Part shown: one piece after another, positions 1-10,253 of the stretch
Numbering within the stretch: position 1 is the first letter of the stretch
Layout of the letters: each line of letters starts with the position of its first letter
DNA from: Limnephilus marmoratus
Taxonomy: Eukaryota > Arthropoda > Insecta > Trichoptera > Limnephilidae
Assembly: GCA_917880885.1 (NCBI GenBank)
Contig: OU862922.1
Coordinates: 25,172,627-25,236,626, forward strand
Reading direction: 5' to 3'
Length of the DNA: 64,000 nt
The notes under the pieces: model-generated
What the model was told of the DNA's origin: nothing
What the model saw: the letters and a program-made list of their open reading frames with translations, nothing else
Databases searched by the model: none
Program-made: the position numbers and the translations under genes

Positions 1-415
1 TATGAAATATCGATTTATAAATAATCGATTTTTCTTGAAAATTTGTTATAATAATCGATTTTCCCCAAATTTTTCAAATTAAAATAAATGCGTAAAATAT
101 CTTTAATCACGTAAAATATCATTAATTAAAAAAAATTCAACAGAAATTATAAGTTTTAAAATAATCAACCGAAATAAAAAGTTTTTTTTTTTAAAATAAT
201 CAACACAAATTACAATTGTTCGTTGACTCTGTTGACTTCCGGATTCCGGACTAATACTAAGCGTAGCAGGGCTGCGATTGAAAAAATCGGCAGCGTTAAA
301 AAAATCGATTACTAATTAATCGATTTTAAGAATTTTAAAATCGCTTAATAAAATCGATTTTCGTTGGAGAAATATCTATTTTTAACCGATTTTTTATAAT
401 CGATTATTTTTCTTC
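1..415. repeat. ATCGATT-rich dispersed repeat, copy 1 (cut by window edge)
   Basis: Several ATCGATT motifs lie at both ends, and the middle shares long blocks with 3005-3530 (for example 'ttgacttc', 'ccggattccggactaat', 'gtagggctgcga'). The termini are AT-rich and roughly inverted (AATCGATT at either end), so this is probably an old non-autonomous DNA element. The left end is missing because the window starts inside it. Confidence 0.6.
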
Positions 416-1239
416 ACATCCTTAAAATGTTGTAATGTTTAAGATAATCTATTTCCAAGCGTTATTTGGTGGTTCACTTGTATTTTCTTAAAAAACTACC
501 AAGATCGCGTCAAAAACAATAAGATGTTTTAAAATATTGTGTTTTTACTTTATTCCAATAGTTAATGCCACAATAGTTAATACCACAGAGGCACTGCTGA
601 ATATCAGCTACATTCCAGGAGAAATCCTGAATGTATAGCTGAACAGTGACCTTTTTGTCAATAGAAAAAATGAAAATGAACCAAATGTATAAAAGTTTTC
701 AAAGTCTACTTTGTCAAATATTCTTTGCAGAACAAGAAAAAATATATTTTTGTACGAACAATTACATACAATTATTTTGTACAAATATTAGAATTACATA
801 CAATTATTTTGTACAAAAATTAGTATTGACAACAAAAATACAAATTTAAAATAAGCTTACACAATCAAAAGTTACAATTTTAACAAGAAAAGTTGTTCGA
901 GCTTCAGAAGCAATCGCATAGATGTCGTTGACGCCCAGAAATATAAGCAGAAGTGAGAAATAGGTACTTGGAAAAAATGGGAAACATTAAATTCCCAATA
1001 TTACAATATTTCCTATTATTCTTTCCATAAGCAAATTTCAGAGACATAATTGCATAACACAATAATAGAGAGATATTAATTGAATTTGAGAAAATGATAA
1101 TTGCATTTATTAATAGATGACCAATCAACAATTTAAATTAACAATCTTCAAAATGATAAAAAAACTTACTTCGGTTCTCTGAGCGTTCTGCGTATCTCTG
1201 GTTCAACGAACTGGAATTTGCTTTGATATTAGGACGGGT
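416..1239. other. AT-rich stretch without a recognisable gene
   Basis: No ORF here has a recognisable protein. The one structured item is the imperfect hairpin at 589-652. The rest is AT-rich sequence with short homopolymers. Confidence 0.5.
589..652 (+). other. Imperfect ~64-nt hairpin
   Basis: The arm at 589-620 pairs with 625-652 across a GAAA loop (621-624). The pairing is interrupted by several small bulges, so the fold is precursor-microRNA-like in size. I do not recognise a known microRNA in either arm. It could equally be the core of a decayed inverted-repeat element. Confidence 0.3.
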
Positions 1240-1418
1240 TGTTTAAAAAAATTTGAACAATTCATCTAATATTTTAACTTATTTTTAGTTATAATCAAGT
1301 TCTGTTATTATATCATTATAGACTAGTTGCTTCATAAAACTGAAATAATCACAGAACATTCACAGAACGTGAAAATTAACTCTAAATATTTGATGAATTG
1401 TTAAAATTTTTTTAAACA
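1240..1418. mobile_element. Small MITE-like element, ~40-bp inverted ends
   Basis: Both ends start with tgtttaaaaaaatt and stay complementary for about 40 bases with a few mismatches ('acaattcatc' against 'gatgaattgt'). The 179-bp interior is AT-rich and non-coding. I could not see a clear target-site duplication, so the superfamily is unassigned. Confidence 0.55.
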
Positions 1419-2474
1419 GAGTATTTTTTTTCTAAATTTGAAATGATTGTGTGAAGTATTCAGACAAGCTTCAAAGTACCTATCGATAACATAACGTTTT
1501 AACAGATACTTACTATTTCACCAATTTTCAAATTGGAACTGATTTGTCATGAAATACAGACTATCCCGCGACTTCACGATTCTAGTACATTATAACAGTG
1601 GTGGTTATCTTATGGAAATTCAATCAGAGATTAAAAAGCGAGAAAAAAAATCACTCATACATAAAATCGTTTTTAGACTCTTCCGTAATTATATTTATTT
1701 TCTCTAGATCTACAGGAATTTCATCACACCACTGCACCAGATATTAGCAATTTAGCAACAAGATACATGTTGGTGATGAACATAAAGCCGGAGGATATAA
1801 ACAACTACCTTTTTATTCGAAAATCTTAAAATTATGCAAGAAACTGTACGATTTTACATAAAAAAGTAATATCTTCAGTATTAAACTTATTTTAAACACT
1901 ATGTTCACGAGAAGAAATCTATTGATACTTCCAATGCACTATTCCACACAAATTTGGTAAACAAATGTCATAGTCGCTGCGCAACCGATCAGATGAGATT
2001 CTTAAGATTTGCATACTCGCACGGTTTACACCTGAAATGCCACCAGTACGTTTTGTGTGAATTATTTCTTAGAACAAAAATTCCCATGATGCTGATTTTG
2101 AAAGGCACGTACGGGATTCTTCAGGACTTTTTTTATGATAATTTACTGAACTGTATTATAATATTTTGAAAATAGGCATTTTTTTTGTTACAAACATGTT
2201 AATTTATTTAGACAAATCATGTTTCATTTTACGTAAAGATCATTTAAAAAATATATGTATTCGTTAAAAAGTAATATTACATCTTTTAGAGAAAATGTGT
2301 TACAATGCACATTGTAATCATTTCATATATTGTTATATATGGGATGTACCAGGGTTGTGTTTATGGGGGATGCGGTATTATGTGAGTTATTTCTTTATTT
2401 TTATGTTAAAGTATTCAATTCATATATTCAGTGTGTTTTTTTTATTATTATGTAGGTACTATCGGTATTATAAC
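1419..2474. other. No gene or repeat recognised
   Basis: AT-rich sequence. The longest ORF (1954-2169) has low-complexity composition and no family resemblance. I see no splice-flanked exon. Confidence 0.45.
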
Positions 2475-2536
2475 ATAGGCCCTGAGGGAAATTATTTTTC
2501 TCAGGACCTCCTGCGTGGAGTTAATGTAAAAAAAAA
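2475..2536 (+). repeat. Isolated copy of the LINE C / SINE-2 3' tail
   Basis: The sequence runs 'taggccctgaggg...ctcaggacctcctgcgtggag' and ends in a poly-A run. This self-complementary tail also ends LINE C and SINE-2 elsewhere in the window. Here only about 60 bases remain, which suggests a severely 5'-truncated insertion. Confidence 0.6.
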
Positions 2537-2707
2537 CAATAAGGCTCAAGGCTCCGTTATAAGCGTTGGAAAAGAAGGTTTCTTGTCTGGATTTAAAACT
2601 GATGAAGGATTGAAAGGCAGATATGAAAATACGAATGATAGAGGGAGCACGTGATAAAAAAACTATTACAATTGATAGGCGTACTCATAACTCATAATTC
2701 TTTTTTT

Positions 2708-2965
2708 TTTAATAAAACGTGACTAATTTAAAAAAGAGAAAAATCTCATGAGATAATATGAGTTATGTAGCATTTAAAGAAACACTGCTTTTATCACACT
2801 TACATCATGTCAAATAACAGAACCAGATGTGTTTTTAATAATAATTTTCGGTGCATAGGTGCAGCGATTCTCATCGGCCGGCATCTGAATAGAGATTACG
2901 TTCAAAATTACATTTTTTTTAAGAGCTTAAAGACTTATCATGTTCGATGGAAGTATGATAGTAGT
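2708..2965 (+). repeat. Dispersed repeat family D, copy 1
   Basis: Shares ordered blocks with 32340-32650 (+) and, reversed, 19495-19660 (-): 'ataaaac.tga.t..tttaaaa.agagaaaaatctcat', 'agcatttaaagaaacactg' and 'gtttttaataataattttcgg'. No coding potential is visible. The family is unassigned. Confidence 0.5.
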
Positions 2966-3004
2966 ATAAATAGTAAATAGTAGAATTATGGTATATACTC
3001 GGGA

Positions 3005-3530
3005 TGTGACTTTTATACAAATAATTGATTAACAAATAATCGATTCTTTTACTTAGCATGAACAATCGATTTTTTAAATAATCGATTTTTCTTGCAAATT
3101 TGTAAAAACAATCGATTTTTCCCCAAATTTGTCAAATTAAAAAATATTCAATTGAAATTATAAGTTTTAAAATAATCAACCGAAATTAAAAGTTTTTTTT
3201 AAATAATTAAAATAAATTACAAATTGTTCGTTGACCTTGTTGACTTCATCTAGTGATAAATTTGATTAGAAACTTCAACTAAACTGCTTTCAAAGCACAA
3301 AAGAAATATCATCGTAGACGCACAGATGGCGTTAATGTATTGTTTTGTTTATAAACATCATAGAGGTTCGCGCTCCGGATTCCGGACTAATGATTAAGCG
3401 TAGTAGGGCTGCGAATGAAAATATCGGCAGTATAAAAAAATCGATTATTTAGAAAACTAAAATCGCTAAAAAAAATCGATTTTTGTTGGAGAAAAATCGA
3501 ATTTTAATCGATTCGACAGTGGGAATGCTT
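3005..3530. repeat. ATCGATT-rich dispersed repeat, copy 2
   Basis: Direct repeat of 1-415. It has about 120 extra bases (about 3247-3370) between the 'gttgacttc' and 'cggattccggactaat' blocks, which may be an insertion here or a deletion in copy 1. Both copies end in ATCGATT-rich segments. Confidence 0.6.
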
Positions 3531-4032
3531 CTATGCCACATTTTTTCCCTTTTTTCTATTATCTATGCTTACGACAAACAATTATTGGATTAAATTATTA
3601 CTTATACATAATTATTCATGAGACAAAACATAATCTTTTACATTTTCATTAAAACCAGTCTCTATCTAAATAAAACGAAATAGATTTGCAGGATTGCATC
3701 CCCTTGTAACACGCGATTTTTATCGGTCTCCGCTTTCTTGGTCTCCAGCTCTTTCATTTAGAATGTCTTGTATTATATTACACATTCAAAAGAATATTTC
3801 AAAGTTCCATAGCTCTTGATGATACAGCAAAAATGAAAGCAACAATAAAAATCATTATCGTGTGTAAATTGTATATCATGAATAATGGTTCCATGACAGT
3901 TGATCCGCCGACAATTGGTCCCCAGACGTATATACAATGTGCCGTTGCGTTGGTTTAGAGAACATATTGTATCAACAAAAACTACCTACGTGACAGTCAG
4001 GCGAACTCTCCATCCACAGAGATAAAAAAGTA
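3531..4032. other. No gene recognised upstream of the intact LINE
   Basis: The segment at 3886-3904 ('atggttccatgacagttgat') recurs at about 32040-32060, so at least part of this stretch is repetitive. No ORF or splice signal stands out. Confidence 0.4.
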
Positions 4033-4047
4033 AAATAAATCTAATTA
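4033..4047. repeat. Left target-site duplication of the intact LINE
   Basis: AAATAAATCTAATTA is repeated exactly at 9090-9104. The element's (AAAT)n tail overlaps the start of the duplication, so the true boundary is uncertain by a few bases. Confidence 0.75.
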
Positions 4048-4439
4048 GAAGCCATAGTGAAATAGTAAAGAGTGCAGAAAATATCTAACGTACTACCACG
4101 CGTGACTACGTGTATTTTTGTATAAATAAAAAGTGATTCCGTTACTCAAATCCACAATCTCATACTTGATAATCTAGTGAATACAGTGATTAATAAAAAG
4201 TAACTATCAACAAATCACTATAATACTGTGGCTGTGTAAATCTAAAAACACTTACAAAAAATAAGTAAATCCCAACAACAGTGATTCTACACTTATTGTG
4301 CAAAAAAACAATTTAATAAGTGAAAAAAATACATACATTCCAGTGACATTGAGATCGATATAACATAATTCGGGATAACATATTCACATCAATAGAACAC
4401 AACAGTTTATATTGTGATTAAAAGGCAGTATCGATACCT

Positions 4440-4505
4440 AGAGAAATAGCCCAGCGGTCATCGTATTTGACTGTGGTTCTGTCGACCTCAGTTCGAACCC
4501 GAGTG
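4440..4505 (+). other. tRNA-like segment with A and B boxes in the LINE 5' UTR
   Basis: 'tagcccagcggt' matches the Pol III A-box consensus and 'agttcgaaccc' matches the B box, about 40 bases apart. A clover-leaf is only partly formed, so this is a tRNA relic or SINE head and not a functional tRNA gene. It lies about 130 bases before ORF1 and inside the element's duplication-defined boundaries. Confidence 0.5.
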
Positions 4506-4633
4506 AATCCGAACAATTTTTGTTATTTTCTTCTTTTATTATTATAATAATAGGAATTAATCCTTTTATTAATATAATTAGAAATAACAATAGCACCATC
4601 TTTCTACAAAACTTATCACTAAAATAATTCAAA

Positions 4634-5464
4634 ATGAGCAGACAAAGGAAACCAGCGACACCTTGCGACGCAGATGAAAATGACATACCTTTAAACAAGA
4701 CTGCTCCCAAACAAAAGATCAAGGACACCCCACAGAATTCGAATACAAGTGACGTACCTAAATATAATGAAGAAAGTAACTCCCTATATGAGCGCCTTAC
4801 GAAACACTTCGATGCAAAAATTACGGAAATAAAAATAATGTTTACAGATGAAATCAATGAATTAAAGAGAAGCAGTGATTTCATCTGTAACCAATACGAA
4901 GACCTGCTCACAAGATTTAAAAAAATGGAGGATCTTCACAAAGAGACCAAATACCTACGCGAGGAAAACGAAAATAAAAACATCAGAATCTCTTCTCTAG
5001 AATGTCGTCTGGCAGAATTGGAGCAGGAAAAACATTTTGACAGCATAGAGATGGCGGGAGTAAAGTTGCAGCCGGGAGAACCACCTGTGGAAGCGGTACT
5101 TCGGGTCGCCAGCTCCCTGGGAATGCCACTGTTACAGCAAGATCTGCGAATGGTGACCTCAACACAGGACCGGAGACACAACACCACGGACAAACTCCGT
5201 GCTGCCTTCCACAGCCTGAAAACTAGGGATTCCTTTTTATCACTAAAAAACGCGGCCAAAACATTAATTTCAAACTCCCCCATATACTTAAGTGAAGTAC
5301 TAACACCGTACTACAAAGAATTACTTTGGAAAACGAAGCAATCAGCAAAAGACAAAAACTTCCAATTTGTATGGTTTAAATCCGGAAAACTGCTAGTCCG
5401 GAAAGGGCCGGGGGAAAAAATTATACAAATAAAACATGAAAATGACTTAAAAAAAATAATGTAA
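4634..5464 (+). CDS. LINE ORF1 protein, baculovirus FP-like (276 aa)
   Basis: Likely RNA-binding ORF1 protein that packages the retrotransposon RNA. Residues 1-45 are polar and basic. Residues about 50-135 are heptad-like and charged, fitting a coiled coil for oligomerisation. Residues about 135-276 resemble the C-terminal domains of the FP family, which is shared by baculovirus FP proteins and many insect LINE ORF1s: 'GEPPVEAVLRVASSLGM' and then 'IYLSEVLTPYYKELLWKTK' followed by 'FQFVWFKSGKLLVRK'. The last of these is the family's most recognisable stretch. The ATG is the first in frame after the 5' UTR. ORF2 starts 54 bases downstream in another frame, so it is probably translated by reinitiation. 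The family call is from motif memory and not an alignment. Confidence 0.85.
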   Translation: MSRQRKPATPCDADENDIPLNKTAPKQKIKDTPQNSNTSDVPKYNEESNSLYERLTKHFDAKITEIKIMFTDEINELKRSSDFICNQYEDLLTRFKKMEDLHKETKYLREENENKNIRISSLECRLAELEQEKHFDSIEMAGVKLQPGEPPVEAVLRVASSLGMPLLQQDLRMVTSTQDRRHNTTDKLRAAFHSLKTRDSFLSLKNAAKTLISNSPIYLSEVLTPYYKELLWKTKQSAKDKNFQFVWFKSGKLLVRKGPGEKIIQIKHENDLKKIM

Positions 5465-5518
5465 CTAATGAAGGTCACTCAGACCTCGTAACAAACCTAT
5501 CCTGATTTATATAACATC

Positions 5519-8518
5519 ATGGCTGATCTACTCTCAATTAACTTAAATAGCTCTCACCAACATCATACAACCAATGACACAAAACTATGTGATGATATTT
5601 TTAACAATCCAGACTCTCTGACACTACTTAACCAAAACATAAGATCACTTAATCGTAACTATGACGAACTTGACATACTCTTACGCAACTTTAATACAGA
5701 TTTTAAAATTATAATCCTAACGGAATGTTGGATATCAACCGCTTTTACAAAAAAACATAAAATAAATTATACTGAGTATCACACATTAAAAAACAAAAAT
5801 CAAAATGATGGGATTGTTGTGTACATACATGATAATCTTAACGCCTCTGTTTCAGAAATCGACTGGATAAATACTAACTGTTTACAAATAATCATCGACT
5901 CAGATACATGTGTTCTCGCCATATACAGATCACCATCCACACATAACGTTACACCATTTATAATAGCTTTAGATACTCACCTGAAAAAACTCACTTCATA
6001 CAAAAACATCATCATAGCTGGTGATCTAAACATAAACATACTTCCTAATGGCCACCCTCAAAATATCGATTACCAACTGATGCTTCTGGAACATGGCATT
6101 ATAAGCATCATTAACACTCCTACCAGAGTAAGCAAAGACTCAGAATCATGTATAGATCACTTTATGGTAAAATCAAAAAGTCAAATATGTAGTGCAGTAT
6201 ACGAATCCACAATCACAGATCACTACACAATTATGATAGGCCTAACTTCGCCAACTAGAAACTCAACTTTTCAAAATAATACCACAAAAAAAAAAATTGA
6301 TTACGTTAACCTAAAACAATGTTTAGAGAAAAAAATGTGGGAACATCTTACAAAATTTAACTCGGCAGAAGAGGCCTGGAATTTCTTTTTAACATACCTA
6401 CAAACTCTCATTACCCAAAATACCAAAACGATATACATACCTATTCCACATCGCAAAGTAAGACTTAAAAAATGGATTACCCAAAGCATCATAAATAGCA
6501 TTAAAAAAAGGGACAAATTATACAAACAAGTCAAACTGAACCCATATAATACCTCACTATATTTCTTCTATAAAAGGTACAGAAACATCTGTTCTCTAAC
6601 AATACGTAAAGCCAAAGAATTATACTATCGAAACAAACTGATAACATCAAACTATGACCCTAAAAGCGTGTGGTCAATTTTGAGGGAAAGTTCGCATTCA
6701 CAGAAGAAAAAAGACGATACCATAAAAAATCTACGCATTGATGATAAAGAACTCCACTTCCATGACAATCCTACACGTATCCTTAATCACATCAACAAAC
6801 ACTACACAAATATTGGAGTTAGCCTAGCTGAAAATATCAAAATTACGCAGCCTCCCCAAGATATTCAGGAACCTCAAAACAATACATCTAATATAAGCAA
6901 TGAAAATTTTAACAGACACTTCAAATTACGAAATATTACACTAGAAGAAACCAATAAAATAATTCATTCACTAAAGATTAACAATACTACGGGTCCTGAT
7001 GGTATAGACTCTAAAACTATCTTAACATTAAGCCAACAACTACTTACACCACTCACATATTTAATTAATCGTAGTCTAAAAGAAGGAATTTTTCCTAGCT
7101 TACTAAAAAAAGGCCTTATTATTCCAATTTTCAAATCAGGACAAAAAAATAATGTTAACAACTATAGACCCATTACGCTACTAAATACCATTTCGAAAAT
7201 CCTGGAAAAAACTATTAAAAAACAGCTCCAACACTATTTAGAAGCAAAACAAATACTCTCGGTAAACCAACATGGCTTCAGGAAAAACAGGAGCACAGAA
7301 CATGCAATAGCTACCGTAACAGACTTCATTACACATAATCTAGACGCTAAGAAAAAAGTTATCTCTATTTACTTAGATCTATGTAAAGCTTTCGACACAA
7401 TCTCACATGAAAAACTTTTCAAGAAGTTAAAAAACATTGGCATTAATGGAGTAGAATTCAATTTAATTAAAAGCTTCATGTCTGACAGAACGCAACAAGT
7501 AAAAATTGACAACAAGACAAGTGAACCACTTTCAATTACGTACGGAGTACCACAGGGGAGTGTACTTGGCCCTTTATTATTCCTCATTTATATAAATGAA
7601 CTGTGCGACATTAAAATTGAAGGTAAAATTGTGACTTTCGCTGACGATACAGTTCTTCTCTGTCAAGCACCCACATGGAAAGATGTATTTATAATAGCCG
7701 AAAAAAGTTTATCAATCGTCAAAAAATGGCTAAACAGTAATACTCTAACCGTTAATACAATCAAAACAAAATATATCACTCATAGTATTACACGGAGAGG
7801 TCAACCTCCATCAAACATAGGCTTGCTTCTACATTACTGTACTTTATCCAACTGCCAATGCGAACATATAGAAAGGGTAAAACATACAAAATACCTGGGG
7901 GTTATTATTGATTCACACTTACGCTGGACTGACCACATTAATTTCATCACAAATAAACTGAAACGAGTCATGCACCTAATAAAGTACATTAAAAACATCT
8001 TCCCACTTACAATACTAAGATCGATCTATTTTGCACTTTGTCAATCCATTGCCACATATGGAATACTAGCTTGGGGAAGTGCTACAAACATAGCAATTGA
8101 CCCAATTCAAAAAATACAAAAAGCGATAATTAAACTCATCTTGCAAGTACCATTTCACACAGATTCTAGCGAAATCTACAAAACATTAGAAGTCATGTCA
8201 ATAAGACAACTTTATGCCAAATCTGCTATAATATACCTTATCCAAAACAGACTACATCTTCCAATTCAACCAAAAACCATAACAAAAACCAGGTCCTCAA
8301 CAAATAAAACACTGAATATACCGATAACACACACCACACATGGACAAAGACACTTTCAGTATTATGCAACCAAACTTTTTAATTACATGCCCATTACTTT
8401 GAAACAAATACTATCTGCAAATACATCTACAAACATTCATAAAAAACATATCACTGACTGGATTAAAAATCAAGATATTAACTTTATACAAAACATAATT
8501 ATTCCTAACCAAACATAA
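5519..8518 (+). CDS. LINE ORF2: AP-endonuclease + reverse transcriptase (999 aa)
   Basis: This enzyme nicks target DNA and copies the element RNA onto it (target-primed reverse transcription). Endonuclease motifs are complete: QNIRSL near residue 39, TECW with E69, GDLN with D169 and N171, SCIDH with D213 and H214, and TDH with D234 and H235. The reverse transcriptase has fingers motifs (RPITLLN, HGFRKNRST), YLDLCKAFD with catalytic D620, GVPQGS at 676-681 and FADD at 707-710 with D709 and D710. A Cys-rich insert (CTLSNCQCEH) precedes KYLGVIID, as in CR1-group elements. Residues about 850-999 are a typical C-terminal tail without an evident zinc knuckle or RNase H. There are no stops or frameshifts, and codon use is AT-rich like ORF1. 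Stop is TAA at 8516-8518. Confidence 0.93.
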   Translation: MADLLSINLNSSHQHHTTNDTKLCDDIFNNPDSLTLLNQNIRSLNRNYDELDILLRNFNTDFKIIILTECWISTAFTKKHKINYTEYHTLKNKNQNDGIVVYIHDNLNASVSEIDWINTNCLQIIIDSDTCVLAIYRSPSTHNVTPFIIALDTHLKKLTSYKNIIIAGDLNINILPNGHPQNIDYQLMLLEHGIISIINTPTRVSKDSESCIDHFMVKSKSQICSAVYESTITDHYTIMIGLTSPTRNSTFQNNTTKKKIDYVNLKQCLEKKMWEHLTKFNSAEEAWNFFLTYLQTLITQNTKTIYIPIPHRKVRLKKWITQSIINSIKKRDKLYKQVKLNPYNTSLYFFYKRYRNICSLTIRKAKELYYRNKLITSNYDPKSVWSILRESSHSQKKKDDTIKNLRIDDKELHFHDNPTRILNHINKHYTNIGVSLAENIKITQPPQDIQEPQNNTSNISNENFNRHFKLRNITLEETNKIIHSLKINNTTGPDGIDSKTILTLSQQLLTPLTYLINRSLKEGIFPSLLKKGLIIPIFKSGQKNNVNNYRPITLLNTISKILEKTIKKQLQHYLEAKQILSVNQHGFRKNRSTEHAIATVTDFITHNLDAKKKVISIYLDLCKAFDTISHEKLFKKLKNIGINGVEFNLIKSFMSDRTQQVKIDNKTSEPLSITYGVPQGSVLGPLLFLIYINELCDIKIEGKIVTFADDTVLLCQAPTWKDVFIIAEKSLSIVKKWLNSNTLTVNTIKTKYITHSITRRGQPPSNIGLLLHYCTLSNCQCEHIERVKHTKYLGVIIDSHLRWTDHINFITNKLKRVMHLIKYIKNIFPLTILRSIYFALCQSIATYGILAWGSATNIAIDPIQKIQKAIIKLILQVPFHTDSSEIYKTLEVMSIRQLYAKSAIIYLIQNRLHLPIQPKTITKTRSSTNKTLNIPITHTTHGQRHFQYYATKLFNYMPITLKQILSANTSTNIHKKHITDWIKNQDINFIQNIIIPNQT

Positions 8519-8607
8519 TAAAACTATAAAAAGTGTAAAATTAAATAAACCTAAAATTTAAGTAGTTTTTCAAGTATCCAACGCAACCCTTACAATACTT
8601 ACACTTA

Positions 8608-8750
8608 CAATTTGTATATGTGTGTACATATGTGTATGTGAATGTGTATTTGTATGTATACATATGTATATATATATATATATAATATGTGCATGTACAT
8701 GTATGTATATGGATGTGTATGTATGTGTATGTTTATATATATATTTCTCT
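8608..8750 (+). repeat. TG/TA/TATG microsatellite in the LINE 3' UTR
   Basis: Alternating pyrimidine-purine dinucleotides (tgtgtgt, tatata, gtatgtatgt) run for about 140 bases. They probably arose by slippage after or during integration. Copies elsewhere in the genome may differ in length here. Confidence 0.85.
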
Positions 8751-8887
8751 AATATATACATAAAAAAAACTTTTTTTTCTCTTCTAAATGTACAATAACT
8801 ATTAAAATAAAAAATAAAATAAAAAAAATAAAACTTTCTATTACAACACATAAATACTTGTCACACATAATCATAAATAAACACGTA

Positions 8888-8921
8888 AACACCTCAGCAC
8901 AGGTTCTCCTAGTGAGGTGTT
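8888..8921 (+). promoter_or_regulatory. Perfect 9-bp stem-loop in the LINE 3' UTR
   Basis: AACACCTCA (8888-8896) pairs perfectly with TGAGGTGTT (8913-8921) around a 16-base loop. Its position about 170 bases before the (AAAT)n tail fits an RNA hairpin recognised by the element's own reverse transcriptase. That role is inference. Confidence 0.5.
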
Positions 8922-9089
8922 CACGAAACATACAACAATACCTATCCACAGTTTCACCTTCACAAACCTACCTTACACCCAACATAATAAAATTGCAAAA
9001 TATATTATGTAAAAATATTTTCAAAATTTATCTATTATGTAAAAATGTTAAAGGTAAATACTGTAATACATAGAAAGAAATAAATAAAT

Positions 9090-9104
9090 AAATAAATCTA
9101 ATTA
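9090..9104. repeat. Right target-site duplication of the intact LINE
   Basis: Exact copy of 4033-4047. Confidence 0.75.
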
Positions 9105-9261
9105 CAGAAAATACAACTTAGTGACCCTGAAGGGATGTGCAGAGAGGATATACCGCCGAACAAAAAAGTTAAGGAAAGGTCTGCATTTTCATATACTGTG
9201 TATAACATCGCATAAGTACAAAAAATCGCCACCGTGTGTAATAAATTCGTTTGATATTCAT

Positions 9262-9955
9262 AAGAGGGAATAACCAGAGAAAACCGAAAATATGTCATTT
9301 TTAAATCAAATTTTAGACGTATTGGATCTTTTCCACCAAAAAATTATAAATCGACTTCGAAAGACTCTTTTATAGAATAACGCTATGTTTTAAATTTTGT
9401 GAAAAATGTTTATTTTTGTTATAATAAAGTTGGCAGATTTGTCAAATTTTCAAATAAAATTTTGTAATATACAACACACATTTCAAATCACATAATCGTG
9501 CAGTAAAATAAAATAAATCAATCTGAAAAGCTATGTTCTAGAATTTTAATTTTAGTTTAAATAAAATCATTTAAAAAAATATCCGCGCACGTGACGAAAA
9601 TACTTCAGTTTGTCTATTTATTTACGTTCTTACAAACTAATATATTTAAGATTTTTTTACATTCTTATTTTGCTTAGACATTATTGAAAAATTATAAATA
9701 CTTATGATCAAAAATAATTACAAAAAGTACATAATTTTAATAATTTTATCATCACGCCTTTCAGCATTTTTGGATGTAGGTATAAATTAAAGCAATTTGG
9801 AATGAAATAAAATCGATATTGAGTTATAATTTTGAAAAGTTGGTATGGAGAATAATTATTCTTTCTCAATGGAACCGCCCTGTATGATCGTAAGAACATC
9901 TTTCTACGAAATTCAGATTTTCAGCCGTAGGCTGGTTAAAGGCTCTTTAAGGGTA
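9262..9955 (+). repeat. Dispersed repeat family E, copy 1
   Basis: Matches 26170-26865 and 59450-60175 over about 700 bases. Shared landmarks are 'aagaggga.taacca', 'tttaaatca', 'gttggcagattt', 'cagtaaaataaatcaat', 'tttagacattatt', 'aatgaaataaaatcgatatt' and 'ccgccctgta'. No protein is encoded and no obvious terminal inverted repeats were seen. The family is unassigned. Confidence 0.65.
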
Positions 9956-10025
9956 TATTTGAAGTTGATTTAACTTTTGAAATTGGTAAATAATGTACAA
10001 AAATTGTAATTTTATAGTAAATATC

Positions 10026-10253
10026 ATTTCGGGGGAATAATTGTCGGGGGATCAATTGTCGGGGGATCAATTGTCGGGGATCAATTGTCGGGGGATCAAT
10101 TGTCAGGGGATCAATTTTCGGGATCAATTGTCGGGGGATCAATTGTCGGGGGAACAATTGTTGGGGGATCAATTGTCAGGGGATCAATTGTCGGGGGATC
10201 AATTGTCGGGGGGTCAATTGTCGGGGGATCAATTGTCGGGGGATCAATTGTAG
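10026..10253. repeat. 15-bp minisatellite (GGGGGATCAATTGTC)n
   Basis: About 15 tandem copies with small indels and substitutions. Because 15 is a multiple of three it stays open in one frame (SGDQL repeats), but nothing suggests translation. A related motif ('gacaattggtcccc') occurs near 3910. Confidence 0.9.

Larger units (their letters stand above)
4048..9089 (+). mobile_element. Full-length non-LTR retrotransposon (CR1-group-like)
   Basis: The element is about 5.04 kb, starts at GAAGCCATAG and ends in an (AAAT)n tail, with 15-bp direct repeats on both sides. It holds a ~590-base 5' UTR with a tRNA-like segment, an FP-like ORF1, a 54-base spacer, a 999-codon ORF2 with endonuclease and reverse transcriptase, and a ~570-base 3' UTR with a TG/TA microsatellite and a perfect hairpin. 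Both ORFs are open with key catalytic residues present. A microsatellite-type tail and the Cys-rich insert before the KYLG motif fit the CR1 group (CR1, Daphne, Kiri, L2). The exact clade is not resolved. Intact ORFs and an exact duplication suggest a recent insertion. Confidence 0.88.

Noticed and set aside
4438..5283. Minus-strand ORFs opposite ORF1
   Set aside because: Shadows of the FP-like ORF1 and the 5' UTR. No independent motif.
10041..10253. 70-codon ORF of SGDQL repeats
   Set aside because: 15-bp minisatellite, open only because the unit is a multiple of three.
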